From NCBI RefSeq assembly GCF_016132545.1, contig NZ_CP066167.1:2259001-2323000 (forward strand): a stretch of 64,000 nt of DNA. The letters are read 5' to 3'. Source of the DNA: Spongiibacter nanhainus. GTDB lineage: Bacteria > Pseudomonadota > Gammaproteobacteria > Pseudomonadales > Spongiibacteraceae. The notes below the pieces were generated by a model, which was not told where the DNA came from, made no database searches, and worked only from the letters and a program-made list of their open reading frames with translations. Position numbers and translations under genes: made by a program. How positions within the stretch are numbered: the stretch's first letter is position 1; every line of letters begins with the position of its first letter. Shown piece after piece: positions 1-7,398 of the stretch.

Positions 1-180
1 TGTGGCACCCGGCGGCAGATCCAACATCACATCGACATTGGCAAGACCGAAATCGGCATCCAGTATCGCCACTCGCTGGCCAGTCTCCGCCAGGGCGATG
101 GCGGTATTCACGGCCAGGGTGGTTTTGCCTACCCCGCCTTTGCCGCCGGTCACCGCCACAACCTGCACCGTCCGACTCAC
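1..180 (-). CDS. flhG: FlhG/FleN-like MinD-family ATPase, N-terminal part (cut by window edge)
   Basis: About 60 N-terminal residues are visible, beginning MSRTVQVVAVTGGKGGVGKT. This holds the deviant Walker A motif GGKGGVGKT of ParA/MinD ATPases, followed by LDADFGLANVDVMLDLPPG, the Walker A' region typical of FlhG/FleN, which set flagellar number and position. The GTG start overlaps the TGA stop of the upstream gene (GTGA), so the two are translationally coupled. The protein starts only about four residues before the first strand, so it lacks the N-terminal extension with which FlhG proteins usually activate FlhF. Family membership is firm. The FlhG name rests on the motif and on the motor-switch genes upstream; a ParA-like cargo positioner is the alternative. 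Confidence 0.8.
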   Translation of the reverse strand, partial: MSRTVQVVAVTGGKGGVGKTTLAVNTAIALAETGQRVAILDADFGLANVDVMLDLPPGAT

Positions 181-731
181 GACGCCCCCTTACCGCTTGG
201 CAACAGCGGCGTCACTTGGAAACGCCCCCAGCTCCAGGGCTGCTCGGCAATCAGCACAGCATCAGCCATGGCCATCACCCGCTTTACCAATCGCTCATCC
301 ACGGGGGAGGACTCGATAAGAATGATAAATTCGCCGCTATCCCGCTGCGCCAAAAATGGCTTTAGCGCCGGGTTGTCCTGCATCAAGCCCAGCATGCCGC
401 CCCACCAGGCGCCTGCAAACCACATCGTCAGTGGCAGCGCGTATAGTGTTGTGGCGCGCAGAGCGTCTGATTCCACCGGCCAACCTCCAAGAATGAACAA
501 AGCGCTGATCACTCCCACCAGCAATCCCAGTAGTGAGCCCCGCAGCGCCCCGTCGCGCAGATCGCTGCGCTGCACAGGCCCAGCTGCGGTTAACCCCAGC
601 GCTTCGACCCGCCCGTCCTGCTTGCTAAGCACACGGCTACGCCACCCTTGCAGGTGGGGTTGAATCAGCGTCTCGGCGACAGCCGCTAGTGCGTTGTCAT
701 CACAACTAAAAATGAGGCGTTTAAATGGCAC
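177..731 (-). CDS. Two-TM glycine-rich membrane protein in the motor-switch cluster
   Basis: A 184-residue protein with a GTG start. Residues 1-65 are soluble, then two hydrophobic glycine-rich segments follow (about 70-90 with GSLLGLLVGVISALFILGG, and about 97-120 with MWFAGAWWGGMLGLM). The C-terminal soluble part has the pattern SGEFIILIESSPVDERLVKRVM. Soluble alpha/beta halves around a glycine-rich hairpin resemble DUF1269/YflT-like proteins, but I do not recognise the family with certainty. It sits 30 bp after fliN and overlaps the MinD-type ATPase by four bases, so it is probably co-expressed with the switch genes. Its position suggests a membrane partner of the ring or of the ATPase; that is inference. 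Confidence 0.75.
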   Translation of the reverse strand: MPFKRLIFSCDDNALAAVAETLIQPHLQGWRSRVLSKQDGRVEALGLTAAGPVQRSDLRDGALRGSLLGLLVGVISALFILGGWPVESDALRATTLYALPLTMWFAGAWWGGMLGLMQDNPALKPFLAQRDSGEFIILIESSPVDERLVKRVMAMADAVLIAEQPWSWGRFQVTPLLPSGKGAS

Positions 732-761
732 GTCAGTATTGAGTCCCGTTCCCAGTTAATG

Positions 762-1094
762 TCAGCGCAGCGACTGCAGTCGCTCAGCGGCGCTGACGAC
801 TTCAGTCAAACGTACCCCCAGGCGGTCATCCACTACCACCACTTCGCCCCGGGCAATCAGTGTGCCGTTCACTTTAACGTCCAAGGGGTCGCCGGCCTGC
901 TTCGCAAGCTCCACCACCGCCCCCTGCTGCAGCTCCAGCAGCTCTCGGATCGGCAGTTCGGTCCCCCCCACTTCCAGTGTCAGATTGACGGGGATATCCA
1001 GCACCCGGTCCAACTCCGGCGTCGAAGTAGAGCGTTCACGCAGTCGCTGATTGGCAATACCGTCGCCAGAGCGCGCTTGTTCGTTATCCTGCAT
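762..1094 (-). CDS. fliN: Flagellar motor switch protein FliN
   Basis: A 110-residue protein ending in a SpoA domain (LDIPVNLTLEVGGTELPIRE, then DPLDVKVNGTLIARGEVVVV), the fold that builds the lower C-ring with FliM. The start is ATG at 1094, preceded at 8 bases by AGGCGG, and it overlaps the end of fliM by 11 bases. A longer reading up to 1169 would lie inside fliM and is unlikely. Length and domain fit FliN, with a charged, probably disordered N-terminus of about 28 residues. FliN normally binds FliM and the export ATPase regulator FliH; no export gene is visible here. Confidence 0.9.
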   Translation of the reverse strand: MQDNEQARSGDGIANQRLRERSTSTPELDRVLDIPVNLTLEVGGTELPIRELLELQQGAVVELAKQAGDPLDVKVNGTLIARGEVVVVDDRLGVRLTEVVSAAERLQSLR

Positions 1095-2097
1095 AGTGTT
1101 GTCCGCCTGTGCTGTTTTGACCTTCGCCCAATTCAATGAGGGAGTGAACTTCCAGGGCGAGCTGCCCATCTTTAACGCCCAATTGCCCCCGCGCCACGGG
1201 GATGCCAGCGGCAGTCAGCAAGGATCGATCGCGGCTACCCAAGCTGATGACATCGCCAACGGCCAGCTCGGTCACCGCCCGCAGTGTTGTTTGACGCTCA
1301 GCCACTGTGCACCGGGTGGGTACTGCACTGTCCAGCACTCCCCGGCGCAGGGTTTCCGTCCATACCGGGTCGGCGTGGCGTTGCTGCGCGGCACCGCGCC
1401 GGGCCAGGCGTTCTCTAACCGGTTGCAGACTGGCCTCGGGAATCACCAGATGGCACTCGCTGTCACCGCTAACCACATCACTGCACAGGAAACGGCAGAC
1501 CACCGCGGTCTCCCCCCGATCTGCGACTCTCACCATTGCCGGGTTGGTATGTTGATCGACGAAGTGGAAATGGCTCTGCATCACCGGCCGCCACGCGGCG
1601 TTCAAGGATTCGTTGAGGCGGGGCAGCAATTGCGCCACCAGTCGCTCCTCGGCTCGGCTAAAGCGCCGGCCCGGTTGACTGTCGTAGCGTCCGCCGCCAC
1701 CAAAAAATCGTTCCAGCAAGCGAAACACCATGCGGGCATCCATGGCGACAATTGCACTGCCAGGCAATGGTGACAAGTCCATAACATTGAGACTAGTGGG
1801 AACATACAGGGAGTGTAGATATTCGCCAAAGGGAAGCGTTTGAATTTCCAGCAAACTCACTTCCACATGGGGCCCGACCAGGTTGTGCAACTGCTCGGTA
1901 AAGCCTTCGGCAAAGCGCCGACAGATATGCGCCAAGCCGGGCAAACCCTGCCTAGATGGACGCCGGCGCCGACTCAGGTCGTAGCGTTGGGGCGCGGCGA
2001 CGGTTTGCTGCGCAGACAAAGACGATGCACCAGCGGGAGATTTCAGTTGCTGGAGTAAGGCATCTATTTCGTTTTGCGATAACAAGCTTTCAGTCAT
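1084..2097 (-). CDS. fliM: Flagellar motor switch protein FliM
   Basis: A 337-residue protein. The N-terminal LSQNEIDALLQQL is the classical CheY-phosphate-binding peptide of FliM, so input from a phospho-relay looks conserved. The middle domain has the FliG-contact loop FFGGGGRYDSQ at about residues 130-140 (GGXG family motif). The C-terminus is a SpoA domain (LAVGDVISLGSRDRSLLTAA, then VARGQLGVKDGQLALEV). Length is normal. It follows the HPt gene by 234 bases and overlaps fliN. No strong Shine-Dalgarno sequence is seen before its ATG. Unlike its FliF-FliG partner it shows no obvious reduction. Confidence 0.95.
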   Translation of the reverse strand: MTESLLSQNEIDALLQQLKSPAGASSLSAQQTVAAPQRYDLSRRRRPSRQGLPGLAHICRRFAEGFTEQLHNLVGPHVEVSLLEIQTLPFGEYLHSLYVPTSLNVMDLSPLPGSAIVAMDARMVFRLLERFFGGGGRYDSQPGRRFSRAEERLVAQLLPRLNESLNAAWRPVMQSHFHFVDQHTNPAMVRVADRGETAVVCRFLCSDVVSGDSECHLVIPEASLQPVRERLARRGAAQQRHADPVWTETLRRGVLDSAVPTRCTVAERQTTLRAVTELAVGDVISLGSRDRSLLTAAGIPVARGQLGVKDGQLALEVHSLIELGEGQNSTGGQHYAG

Positions 2098-2260
2098 GGT
2101 CTTTGTGTGGCTGCGGCTCAGGCTAGGCTAGGTCACGCACAGCATCAGCGAATTCAGCCAGGGCCAACAGTTTGGATAAGGTGTAGCTAGTTACAGCACA
2201 GAGCGTGCCAGCATTTTTATTTTTTAATTTCAACAACTTAGACTATTGGCTCAGCGAGGT

Positions 2261-2290
2261 GTGTCAATTTTTTGACACCCTCTCGGAGGG
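2261..2290. repeat. Two adjacent inverted repeats between the HPt gene and fliM
   Basis: Positions 2261-2278 read GTGTCAATTTTTTGACAC, a perfect 7-bp inverted repeat around TTTT. It runs directly into CCCTCTCGGAGGG (2278-2290), a 5-bp stem with a 3-base loop. Both lie in the 234-bp gap before fliM. They could be a regulator site, an mRNA processing structure or a weak terminator for the HPt transcript; neither has a clean following U-run on the minus strand. Function is not known. Confidence 0.5.
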
Positions 2291-2331
2291 TAAAGGGAGA
2301 TTGATCGGCGTCATACACTGGGGCCAGTGCC

Positions 2332-2697
2332 TTAGTGCCGGCGCATCCAGTCTCTGAGCTGACCCAGGGTTTCGTCAAAGCTCCGCTTGGCATTTTCCAG
2401 CTCAACATCGATATCCCGGAAGCTGCTTTCTCGCCCTCGGAGTTCCAGCCCGCGAAAACGCCGCGATAAACCCACTGCACCCATGCCCATGGCGCCGCCC
2501 TTCATGGAGTGCGCAGTGGTGCGTAGAGATTCAGAGTCCTCCGCGGCAATCGCCTGTTCCAATAGACCAAAGCGGTGTCGAGTATCGCTTTCAAAAGCAT
2601 CCACCAACTCGACAAATTCATCGTCCATCACGTCACGCAGTTCCTCTAACAGTGCGGTATCTATCACTAGCATTTCTTGACTTCCCTGTGTCGACAC
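2332..2697 (-). CDS. Stand-alone HPt (histidine phosphotransfer) protein
   Basis: A 121-residue, all-helical single-domain protein. The HPt signature is AHSMKGGAMGMG, with His63 as the likely phospho-acceptor. It carries no kinase or receiver domain, so it must pass phosphate between a hybrid kinase and a receiver encoded elsewhere. GTG at 2697 is preceded by GAGG at 7 bases and ATG at 2673 by AGGGA at about 9 bases; both starts are credible. It sits between the FliF-FliG fusion and fliM, all on one strand. Such a gene inside a C-ring cluster is unusual and suggests that the relay feeds the switch, for instance through a CheY-type receiver (inference). Confidence 0.88.
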   Translation of the reverse strand: MSTQGSQEMLVIDTALLEELRDVMDDEFVELVDAFESDTRHRFGLLEQAIAAEDSESLRTTAHSMKGGAMGMGAVGLSRRFRGLELRGRESSFRDIDVELENAKRSFDETLGQLRDWMRRH

Positions 2698-2816
2698 TAC
2701 TTTGCCTCATCGCCGGTGGTTCATTAATTATTGCCAACAGAAGCAAACTAAAGTGTAGCGGAAGCCCCTTGATGAGACTAGTGAACCCTTACAGGGGCGC
2801 CGCCTATTAGTCGTCC

Positions 2817-4490
2817 TTAAAAGCTTTCTACTGGGCGGCTATCCAGGGCAATCTCCCCCGACTCCGCCATCCTTCTCGCCACCAGAACCAGTTCTTCTCT
2901 GGCGAGCTGGAGATCACTGGCCCTTGGCTTGTTCTTACTGAGCATGGCCCTAACGGCGGGACGACGCTCCACCAGCAAGGCATCGAGAATACGGCTGCTC
3001 ACTGCGGCTGTCGCGCCACTGAGCGCTGTAGCCACCGTCTCATTGTTTACGGATTCCAGTATGCTGCGTAAATCACCGCGGGTCAGCTGCGCCAATTGAT
3101 CAAAACCAAACAGGTGGTTTTCGACCTGTCCGGCACTGTCGGGGTGGCGGCTGCGCAAGCCCTGAAGCAGTGCCGCCTCATCGGCACTATCCAGTCGATT
3201 TAGCAGATTTGCCGCAAGCTGTTGGCCTTCTACCGGTTGTTTTACCGGCCGGTTGGTATTTTTCAGCTGCTCTCCAATCAGGGCATCCAGTTCCTCAAAG
3301 GCGGCGGTGGACAGGGACTGAAGATCGGCGAGCCTTGCCAGGACATCAACCCGGCGCTCTTCATCCAAGCCCAGCACCACCGCGCTGGCCTGCTCAGCTG
3401 GCAGTGCAGCAATCACCACCGTCTGAACCTGGGGGTGCTCTTCGGCAATGATATCCACCACGGCCGATGCCCCCAGCCATTTTAGCCGCTGAATATTGGG
3501 CAGCGGAGATTTTATGGCCAGACTTTGGTGAACCAACTTGGCCTGTTCTGGGCCGATGGCGGAAGACAACAGCTTAAAAATATCGATGTTGTCGCCGGAC
3601 GCCACATCGCCAAAGACCTCCAAATCGTCGACAACTCTAGCAAGGATGCTGCGCAGTTCCGCACTCCCCGGTGTGGCGGTATCCACCATGCGGGCCGCCA
3701 GCGGTTGCACCAAACCCGGCGGTAATCGCTTGATCACATTGGCCGCGTCGGCCTCAGGCAGAGCCAATAGCAATTGACTCGCCTCCTCCGCGACCAGGGG
3801 GTCGATATCCATCTGCCGGGCCTCACTGCCCGCCTCAGCGCTAAGCCAGTGGCGCAGCACCGCCGCCAACCGCGCTGGTTGTTCGCTGGCAATGCCACGA
3901 ACCTGTTGCAATTGTTGGTTAAAATCTGCGGCGCCTCCTCTAGGGCGGAGTGTTACAAAGCCCCAGCGCACCAGAACGGCAGCGGCACCGAGAAACCCCA
4001 CAATTCCAACAAGCTGAGCCAGCAGAGCCGGTATCAATCTAACCAACTGACGGTTAAAAGGTGCAGCTATCACCTCCAGTGAATCGCCGCGCTCGGCGTT
4101 CAGCGCCAGCCCTTTCCACAGTGTTTGATAAAGCTGATCGGAATTCTGACCCTGTAACGTGGTCTCTTTTACCCGCACCAACACGTGCACAGAGGAATCC
4201 CGGTTGGTGTGAGCTTCGAGGATGACCGATACCGACAGATCCCGGGGCGCGATGGAATCGGCAAGCAGAGCCTTGGCTCGGGATTCCAAATGTAACTCGC
4301 GGCGGCTAGTGTCGTCGTCGGCGCGCATTTGACGGCCTGGGGATTCGATGGCCGCGAGCCCCCACAAAAGGGCAGCAAAGGACAGGGCCAATACCAGCAA
4401 ACTCATTGCTGGCAGGGCCATGTACCTGGAGGTAGTCATGGCCGACACCGGGGGCCTCAATACCGCCCCGGAAGATGCAGACTCTGTCAT
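2817..4490 (-). CDS. fliF-fliG: Minimal FliF-FliG fusion protein (MS-ring fragment joined to rotor protein)
   Basis: 557 residues from ATG 4490, which has GGTGGT about 9 bases upstream; a TTG at 4511 would add 7. Residues 27-48 are TM1. Residues 60-147 match only FliF's last ring-building motif (RBM3), ending in ERGDSLEVIAAPF like FliF's RGDTLNVVNSPF. Residues 151-175 are TM2. ASEQPARLAAVLRHWLS (201-217) matches the FliF tail helix that binds FliG. Residues 230-557 are a full FliG with the EHPQ motif (351-354) and the ending LVARRMAESGEIAL. RBM1, RBM2 and the beta-collar are absent: ordinary FliF is about 560 residues and FliG about 330. By eye the FliG torque charges are mostly replaced. It is the first gene of the cluster, downstream of ttcA. 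There is no room upstream for a lost FliF N-terminus, so this is not a simple frameshift. Confidence 0.9.
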   Translation of the reverse strand: MTESASSGAVLRPPVSAMTTSRYMALPAMSLLVLALSFAALLWGLAAIESPGRQMRADDDTSRRELHLESRAKALLADSIAPRDLSVSVILEAHTNRDSSVHVLVRVKETTLQGQNSDQLYQTLWKGLALNAERGDSLEVIAAPFNRQLVRLIPALLAQLVGIVGFLGAAAVLVRWGFVTLRPRGGAADFNQQLQQVRGIASEQPARLAAVLRHWLSAEAGSEARQMDIDPLVAEEASQLLLALPEADAANVIKRLPPGLVQPLAARMVDTATPGSAELRSILARVVDDLEVFGDVASGDNIDIFKLLSSAIGPEQAKLVHQSLAIKSPLPNIQRLKWLGASAVVDIIAEEHPQVQTVVIAALPAEQASAVVLGLDEERRVDVLARLADLQSLSTAAFEELDALIGEQLKNTNRPVKQPVEGQQLAANLLNRLDSADEAALLQGLRSRHPDSAGQVENHLFGFDQLAQLTRGDLRSILESVNNETVATALSGATAAVSSRILDALLVERRPAVRAMLSKNKPRASDLQLAREELVLVARRMAESGEIALDSRPVESF

Positions 4491-4645
4491 ATTACTGACA
4501 CCACCAATCAAAACCCCAGCAAATTGTCATTTTATTGACAGAAAGGCGAAAGCAAATGGCGATATCCGGCAAATATCCGCCCTGTCGGACAACTCTTTGC
4601 AGATTTCGGACCACTAACTTGAGGGTGCTATCAAGGAGTGGTCCT

Positions 4646-4669
4646 GGGGGCTGGGGGCTGGGGGCTGGG
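4646..4669 (+). repeat. Short G-run tandem repeat, potential G-quadruplex
   Basis: Three runs of five G and one of three G are separated by CT (a GGGGGCT repeat). This fits the four-run, short-loop pattern of a DNA G-quadruplex. It lies on the plus strand between the ttcA stop and the fliF-fliG start, that is, on the template strand for that transcription unit. Folding has not been tested. Confidence 0.55.
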
Positions 4670-4677
4670 CAACGGCC

Positions 4678-5580
4678 TTACAGGATGTGTTTGACCTCAA
4701 TAAACTGGCTACTTGGGCCAGCATTGGCAGCGGGGCCGCCACGGTCCACCTGTTGGTGGGCATCAAACGGTGTAGCGGGTCGCTCGCCGTGGCGCTCTAC
4801 GGCCAGATCCGCAAAATTGAACAGCGCGGGGTCCGCCATCTGGGACGGAGCGATATTCTGCATCGCGGTGAATATCTTCTCGATGCGGCTGGCGTCCTGC
4901 TTTTCCCAGCCCTGCAGCATTTGTTTTATGTTTTGACGCTGTAGGTTTTCCTGTGAGCCACACAGGTTACAGGGAATAATGGGAAACTCCTTGTAGGCCG
5001 CGAATTGCTCAATGTCTTTTTCCCGACAGTAAGCCAGAGGTCGGATGATCACGTTGCGGCCGTCATCAGACAACAGTTTAGGGGGCATGGCCGCCATGCG
5101 TGAGCCATAGAACATATTTAGAAACAGCGTCTGAACGATGTCGTCTTTGTGATGCCCCAAGGCAATCTTGTTGGCACCGATCTCCTCGGCAAAGCCGTAC
5201 AAGGTTCCTCGTCGCAGGCGGGAGCACAGGCCGCAGGTGGTTTTCCCCTCGGGAATTTTCTCTTTAACTATGGAGTAGGTATCTTTGTTGACGATGTAGT
5301 ACTCGATACCCAGAGTATCCAGGAAGTTCGGCAGCACCTCCACGGGAAAGCCCGGTTGCTTTTGGTCCATATTCACCGCCACCAGCTCAAAACGCACCGG
5401 TGCACTGCGCTGCAGATTCATCAGAATATCCAACATGGTATAGCTGTCCTTACCGCCGGACAGACATACCATGATGCGATCGCCCTCCTCGATCATCCGA
5501 TAGTCCTCAATCGCCTGCCCGGTGTGGCGGCGAAGGCGCTTCTGCAACTTGTTGAATTCCAGTTTGGGCAGTGTGGACAT
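4678..5580 (-). CDS. ttcA: tRNA 2-thiocytidine(32) synthetase TtcA
   Basis: 300 residues. TtcA thiolates cytidine 32 of certain tRNAs using ATP and a 4Fe-4S cluster. Visible features are the PP-loop [15 protein letters not shown] near residues 40-55, a first CxxC in [11 protein letters not shown] and a second in PCNLCGSQ, plus [16 protein letters not shown]. The start is set at [13 protein letters not shown] (5580), where family similarity begins; a further 26 in-frame codons to 5658 are probably not translated. It reads in the same direction as the motor-switch cluster, 187 bases upstream of it. Confidence 0.95.
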   Translation of the reverse strand: MSTLPKLEFNKLQKRLRRHTGQAIEDYRMIEEGDRIMVCLSGGKDSYTMLDILMNLQRSAPVRFELVAVNMDQKQPGFPVEVLPNFLDTLGIEYYIVNKDTYSIVKEKIPEGKTTCGLCSRLRRGTLYGFAEEIGANKIALGHHKDDIVQTLFLNMFYGSRMAAMPPKLLSDDGRNVIIRPLAYCREKDIEQFAAYKEFPIIPCNLCGSQENLQRQNIKQMLQGWEKQDASRIEKIFTAMQNIAPSQMADPALFNFADLAVERHGERPATPFDAHQQVDRGGPAANAGPSSQFIEVKHIL

Positions 5581-5886
5581 AGGGATAGACGCTCGAAAAT
5601 TCAGGCGGCGAAGTATAGCGAAATGGCGATCATTTTTCAGCCGCGGGCAGTATGACAAGCGCGATGAACCGGCGCGGGGTCAGTCATGGTGCGGCAACAC
5701 GTCGCCGATAGCCCGTGATACTGGCAATCCGCCGCCCAGATGACTATCATTAGCCGCGCCAAAATTCCTGGCGCGAGGTGCTTTAGCACGGCCAGACCCC
5801 GGCACGGGTGCATGTCGGATCGTGCAATCCACGTCCGATCGCACCCGCTCACAAATTCGAATTCCATCAGCTAAGGGACTCATCTC
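5581..5886. other. Intergenic region between divergent ttcA and mdh
   Basis: 306 bases without a convincing gene. It must hold promoters for both divergent genes, but I cannot pick clear -35/-10 pairs. The mdh start has the ribosome site AAGGGA about 8 bases upstream of its ATG. Confidence 0.5.
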
Positions 5887-6867
5887 ATGAAACAACCAGT
5901 TCGCGTCACCGTCACCGGTGCGGCCGGCCAGATTGGCTACGCACTGCTTTTCCGTATCGCATCCGGCGCTATGTTGGGCGACGACCAGCCCGTTATCCTG
6001 CAACTACTGGATATCACTCCGGCTCTGGATGCCCTGCAGGGTGTCAAGATGGAACTGGAAGATTGTGCCTTCCCATTGCTGGCGGACGTTGTCTGCACCG
6101 ACGATCCCAATGTCGGCTTTAAAGACAGTGACTATGCCCTGCTGGTTGGCGCGCGTCCCCGCGGTCCTGGCATGGAGCGCAAAGACTTGCTGGAAGCCAA
6201 TGCGGCAATCTTCTCTGTTCAAGGCAAAGCCATTGATCAGCATGCCAGCAAAGACATCAAAGTATTGGTCGTGGGCAACCCCGCCAACACCAACGCATTG
6301 ATTACCCAGCGCAACGCCCCCTCCATCAATCCCCGTAACTTCACGGCGATGACGCGTCTGGACCACAACCGTGCGATGACCCAAATTGCTCAGAAAACCG
6401 GCAAAACTGTCAACGACGTGACCAACATGACAATCTGGGGCAACCACTCTGCCACCCAATACCCTGACCTGTTCAACACCAAGGTTGACGGCAAAACCGC
6501 CTCTGACCTGGTTGACCAAGAGTGGTTGGAAAACGACTTCATCCCCACCGTGCAGCAGCGCGGCGCAGCCATCATCAAGGCACGGGGCGCCTCTTCAGCC
6601 GCCTCCGCAGCCAACGCGGCCATTGATCACGTGCGCAGCTGGGCGCTGGGCACCGAAGGTGACGACTGGGTATCCATGGGTGTCTATAGCGATGGCAGCT
6701 ACGGCATCGAAGAAGGCTTGATCTACTCATTCCCCTGCCGCTGCAACAATGGCGACTGGGAAATCGTGCAGGGTCTGCCCGTTAACGATTTCAGCCGCGG
6801 CAAAATGGACGCCACTGCCCAAGAGCTGGCAGAAGAGCGCGACGGCGTTAAACACCTGCTGCCCTAA
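5887..6867 (+). CDS. mdh: Malate dehydrogenase
   Basis: 326 residues. It interconverts malate and oxaloacetate with NAD in the citric acid cycle. The Rossmann motif [12 protein letters not shown] is at residues 10-21, the substrate-binding [14 protein letters not shown] follows, and the catalytic histidine is in [11 protein letters not shown] with its partner aspartate in TRLDHNRA. The length and the GAAGQIG form are those of the 326-residue MDH type found in many marine gamma- and betaproteobacteria, not the 312-residue E. coli type. It is a single gene closed by a strong terminator. Confidence 0.97.
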   Translation: MKQPVRVTVTGAAGQIGYALLFRIASGAMLGDDQPVILQLLDITPALDALQGVKMELEDCAFPLLADVVCTDDPNVGFKDSDYALLVGARPRGPGMERKDLLEANAAIFSVQGKAIDQHASKDIKVLVVGNPANTNALITQRNAPSINPRNFTAMTRLDHNRAMTQIAQKTGKTVNDVTNMTIWGNHSATQYPDLFNTKVDGKTASDLVDQEWLENDFIPTVQQRGAAIIKARGASSAASAANAAIDHVRSWALGTEGDDWVSMGVYSDGSYGIEEGLIYSFPCRCNNGDWEIVQGLPVNDFSRGKMDATAQELAEERDGVKHLLP

Positions 6868-6884
6868 GGGTATCAGAGTGAGTG

Positions 6885-6909
6885 AAGGCGGCCATAGGCC
6901 GCCTTTTTT
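6885..6909 (+). terminator. Rho-independent terminator of mdh
   Basis: The stem GGCGGCC/GGCCGCC (6887-6893 and 6897-6903) with loop ATA is extended by AA/TT pairs and followed by a run of T. It lies 18 bases after the mdh stop. Confidence 0.92.
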
Positions 6910-7068
6910 ATGCCCAAAATTCGGCTCCGGTGGGCCGAATTGCGCCCAAATGTAAAAATTCACATCGAACACCCGGGGCGATTCCTAGTCACAGTTAGCG
7001 AAGCGGACGCAAATGTCCGTCAATACTCAAAACTGTACTTACTTATACAATGCATAGGGAGAGCATCC

Positions 7069-7287
7069 ATGACTTTTGTTGACAAGATGTTACAGATTAT
7101 CCGCCGCGCACCGCTGGTATTTTTGATTGCGGGCGCTTCTGTCCTGGTTACCGCCTGCGACAGCAATGATGGCGAGATGGAGCAAATGGGCGAAAAAATG
7201 GATGAGCAGTACGAAGCTGCCAAAGATAACTGGAATGAAGGTGTTGAAGAGGTTGAGGACGAGATCGACGACCACACCACCGAGTAA
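7069..7287 (+). CDS. Small acidic lipoprotein
   Basis: 72 residues from the ATG with AGGGAGAG just upstream. A basic N-terminus (KMLQIIRRAP) and a hydrophobic stretch lead to the lipobox LVTAC, giving Cys28 as the lipidated residue. The mature part is about 45 residues and very rich in Asp and Glu (EEVEDEIDDHTTE end), without aromatic core positions, so it is probably helical or disordered in the periplasm. I do not recognise a family. It has its own transcription unit between mdh and a weak terminator. Confidence 0.75.
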   Translation: MTFVDKMLQIIRRAPLVFLIAGASVLVTACDSNDGEMEQMGEKMDEQYEAAKDNWNEGVEEVEDEIDDHTTE

Positions 7288-7311
7288 TGTGAATGAGTTT
7301 AAACCAGATCT

Positions 7312-7342
7312 GGCGGGGGCGCGTTGGCGTCCCGCCGTTCTT
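7312..7342 (+). terminator. Weak terminator after the small lipoprotein
   Basis: GGCGGG (7312-7317) pairs with CCCGCC (7331-7336), with inner CGC/GCG pairing around GTTG, then GTTCTTT. The T-run is short, so the call is moderate. Confidence 0.45.
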
Positions 7343-7398
7343 TACCCCCGACATCACCCCGTCATCACCCGTGCAGACACACCGCTAGCGAACGCCGC

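Noticed and set aside
1051..1773. A 240-codon open frame opposite fliM
   Set aside because: fliM on the other strand is unmistakable; the antisense translation is low in meaningful pattern.
2239..2267. Sigma70 promoter for fliM using TTGACA in the palindrome
   Set aside because: The -35 hexamer is perfect, but the element 17 bases on (AGTCTA) is a poor -10.
2817..4677. Idea that the FliF-FliG fusion is a sequencing error or a frameshifted fliF
   Set aside because: The gap to ttcA upstream is only about 190 bases and contains no FliF-like coding; TM1 and RBM3 are already contiguous in one frame, so no missing FliF segment can be recovered nearby.
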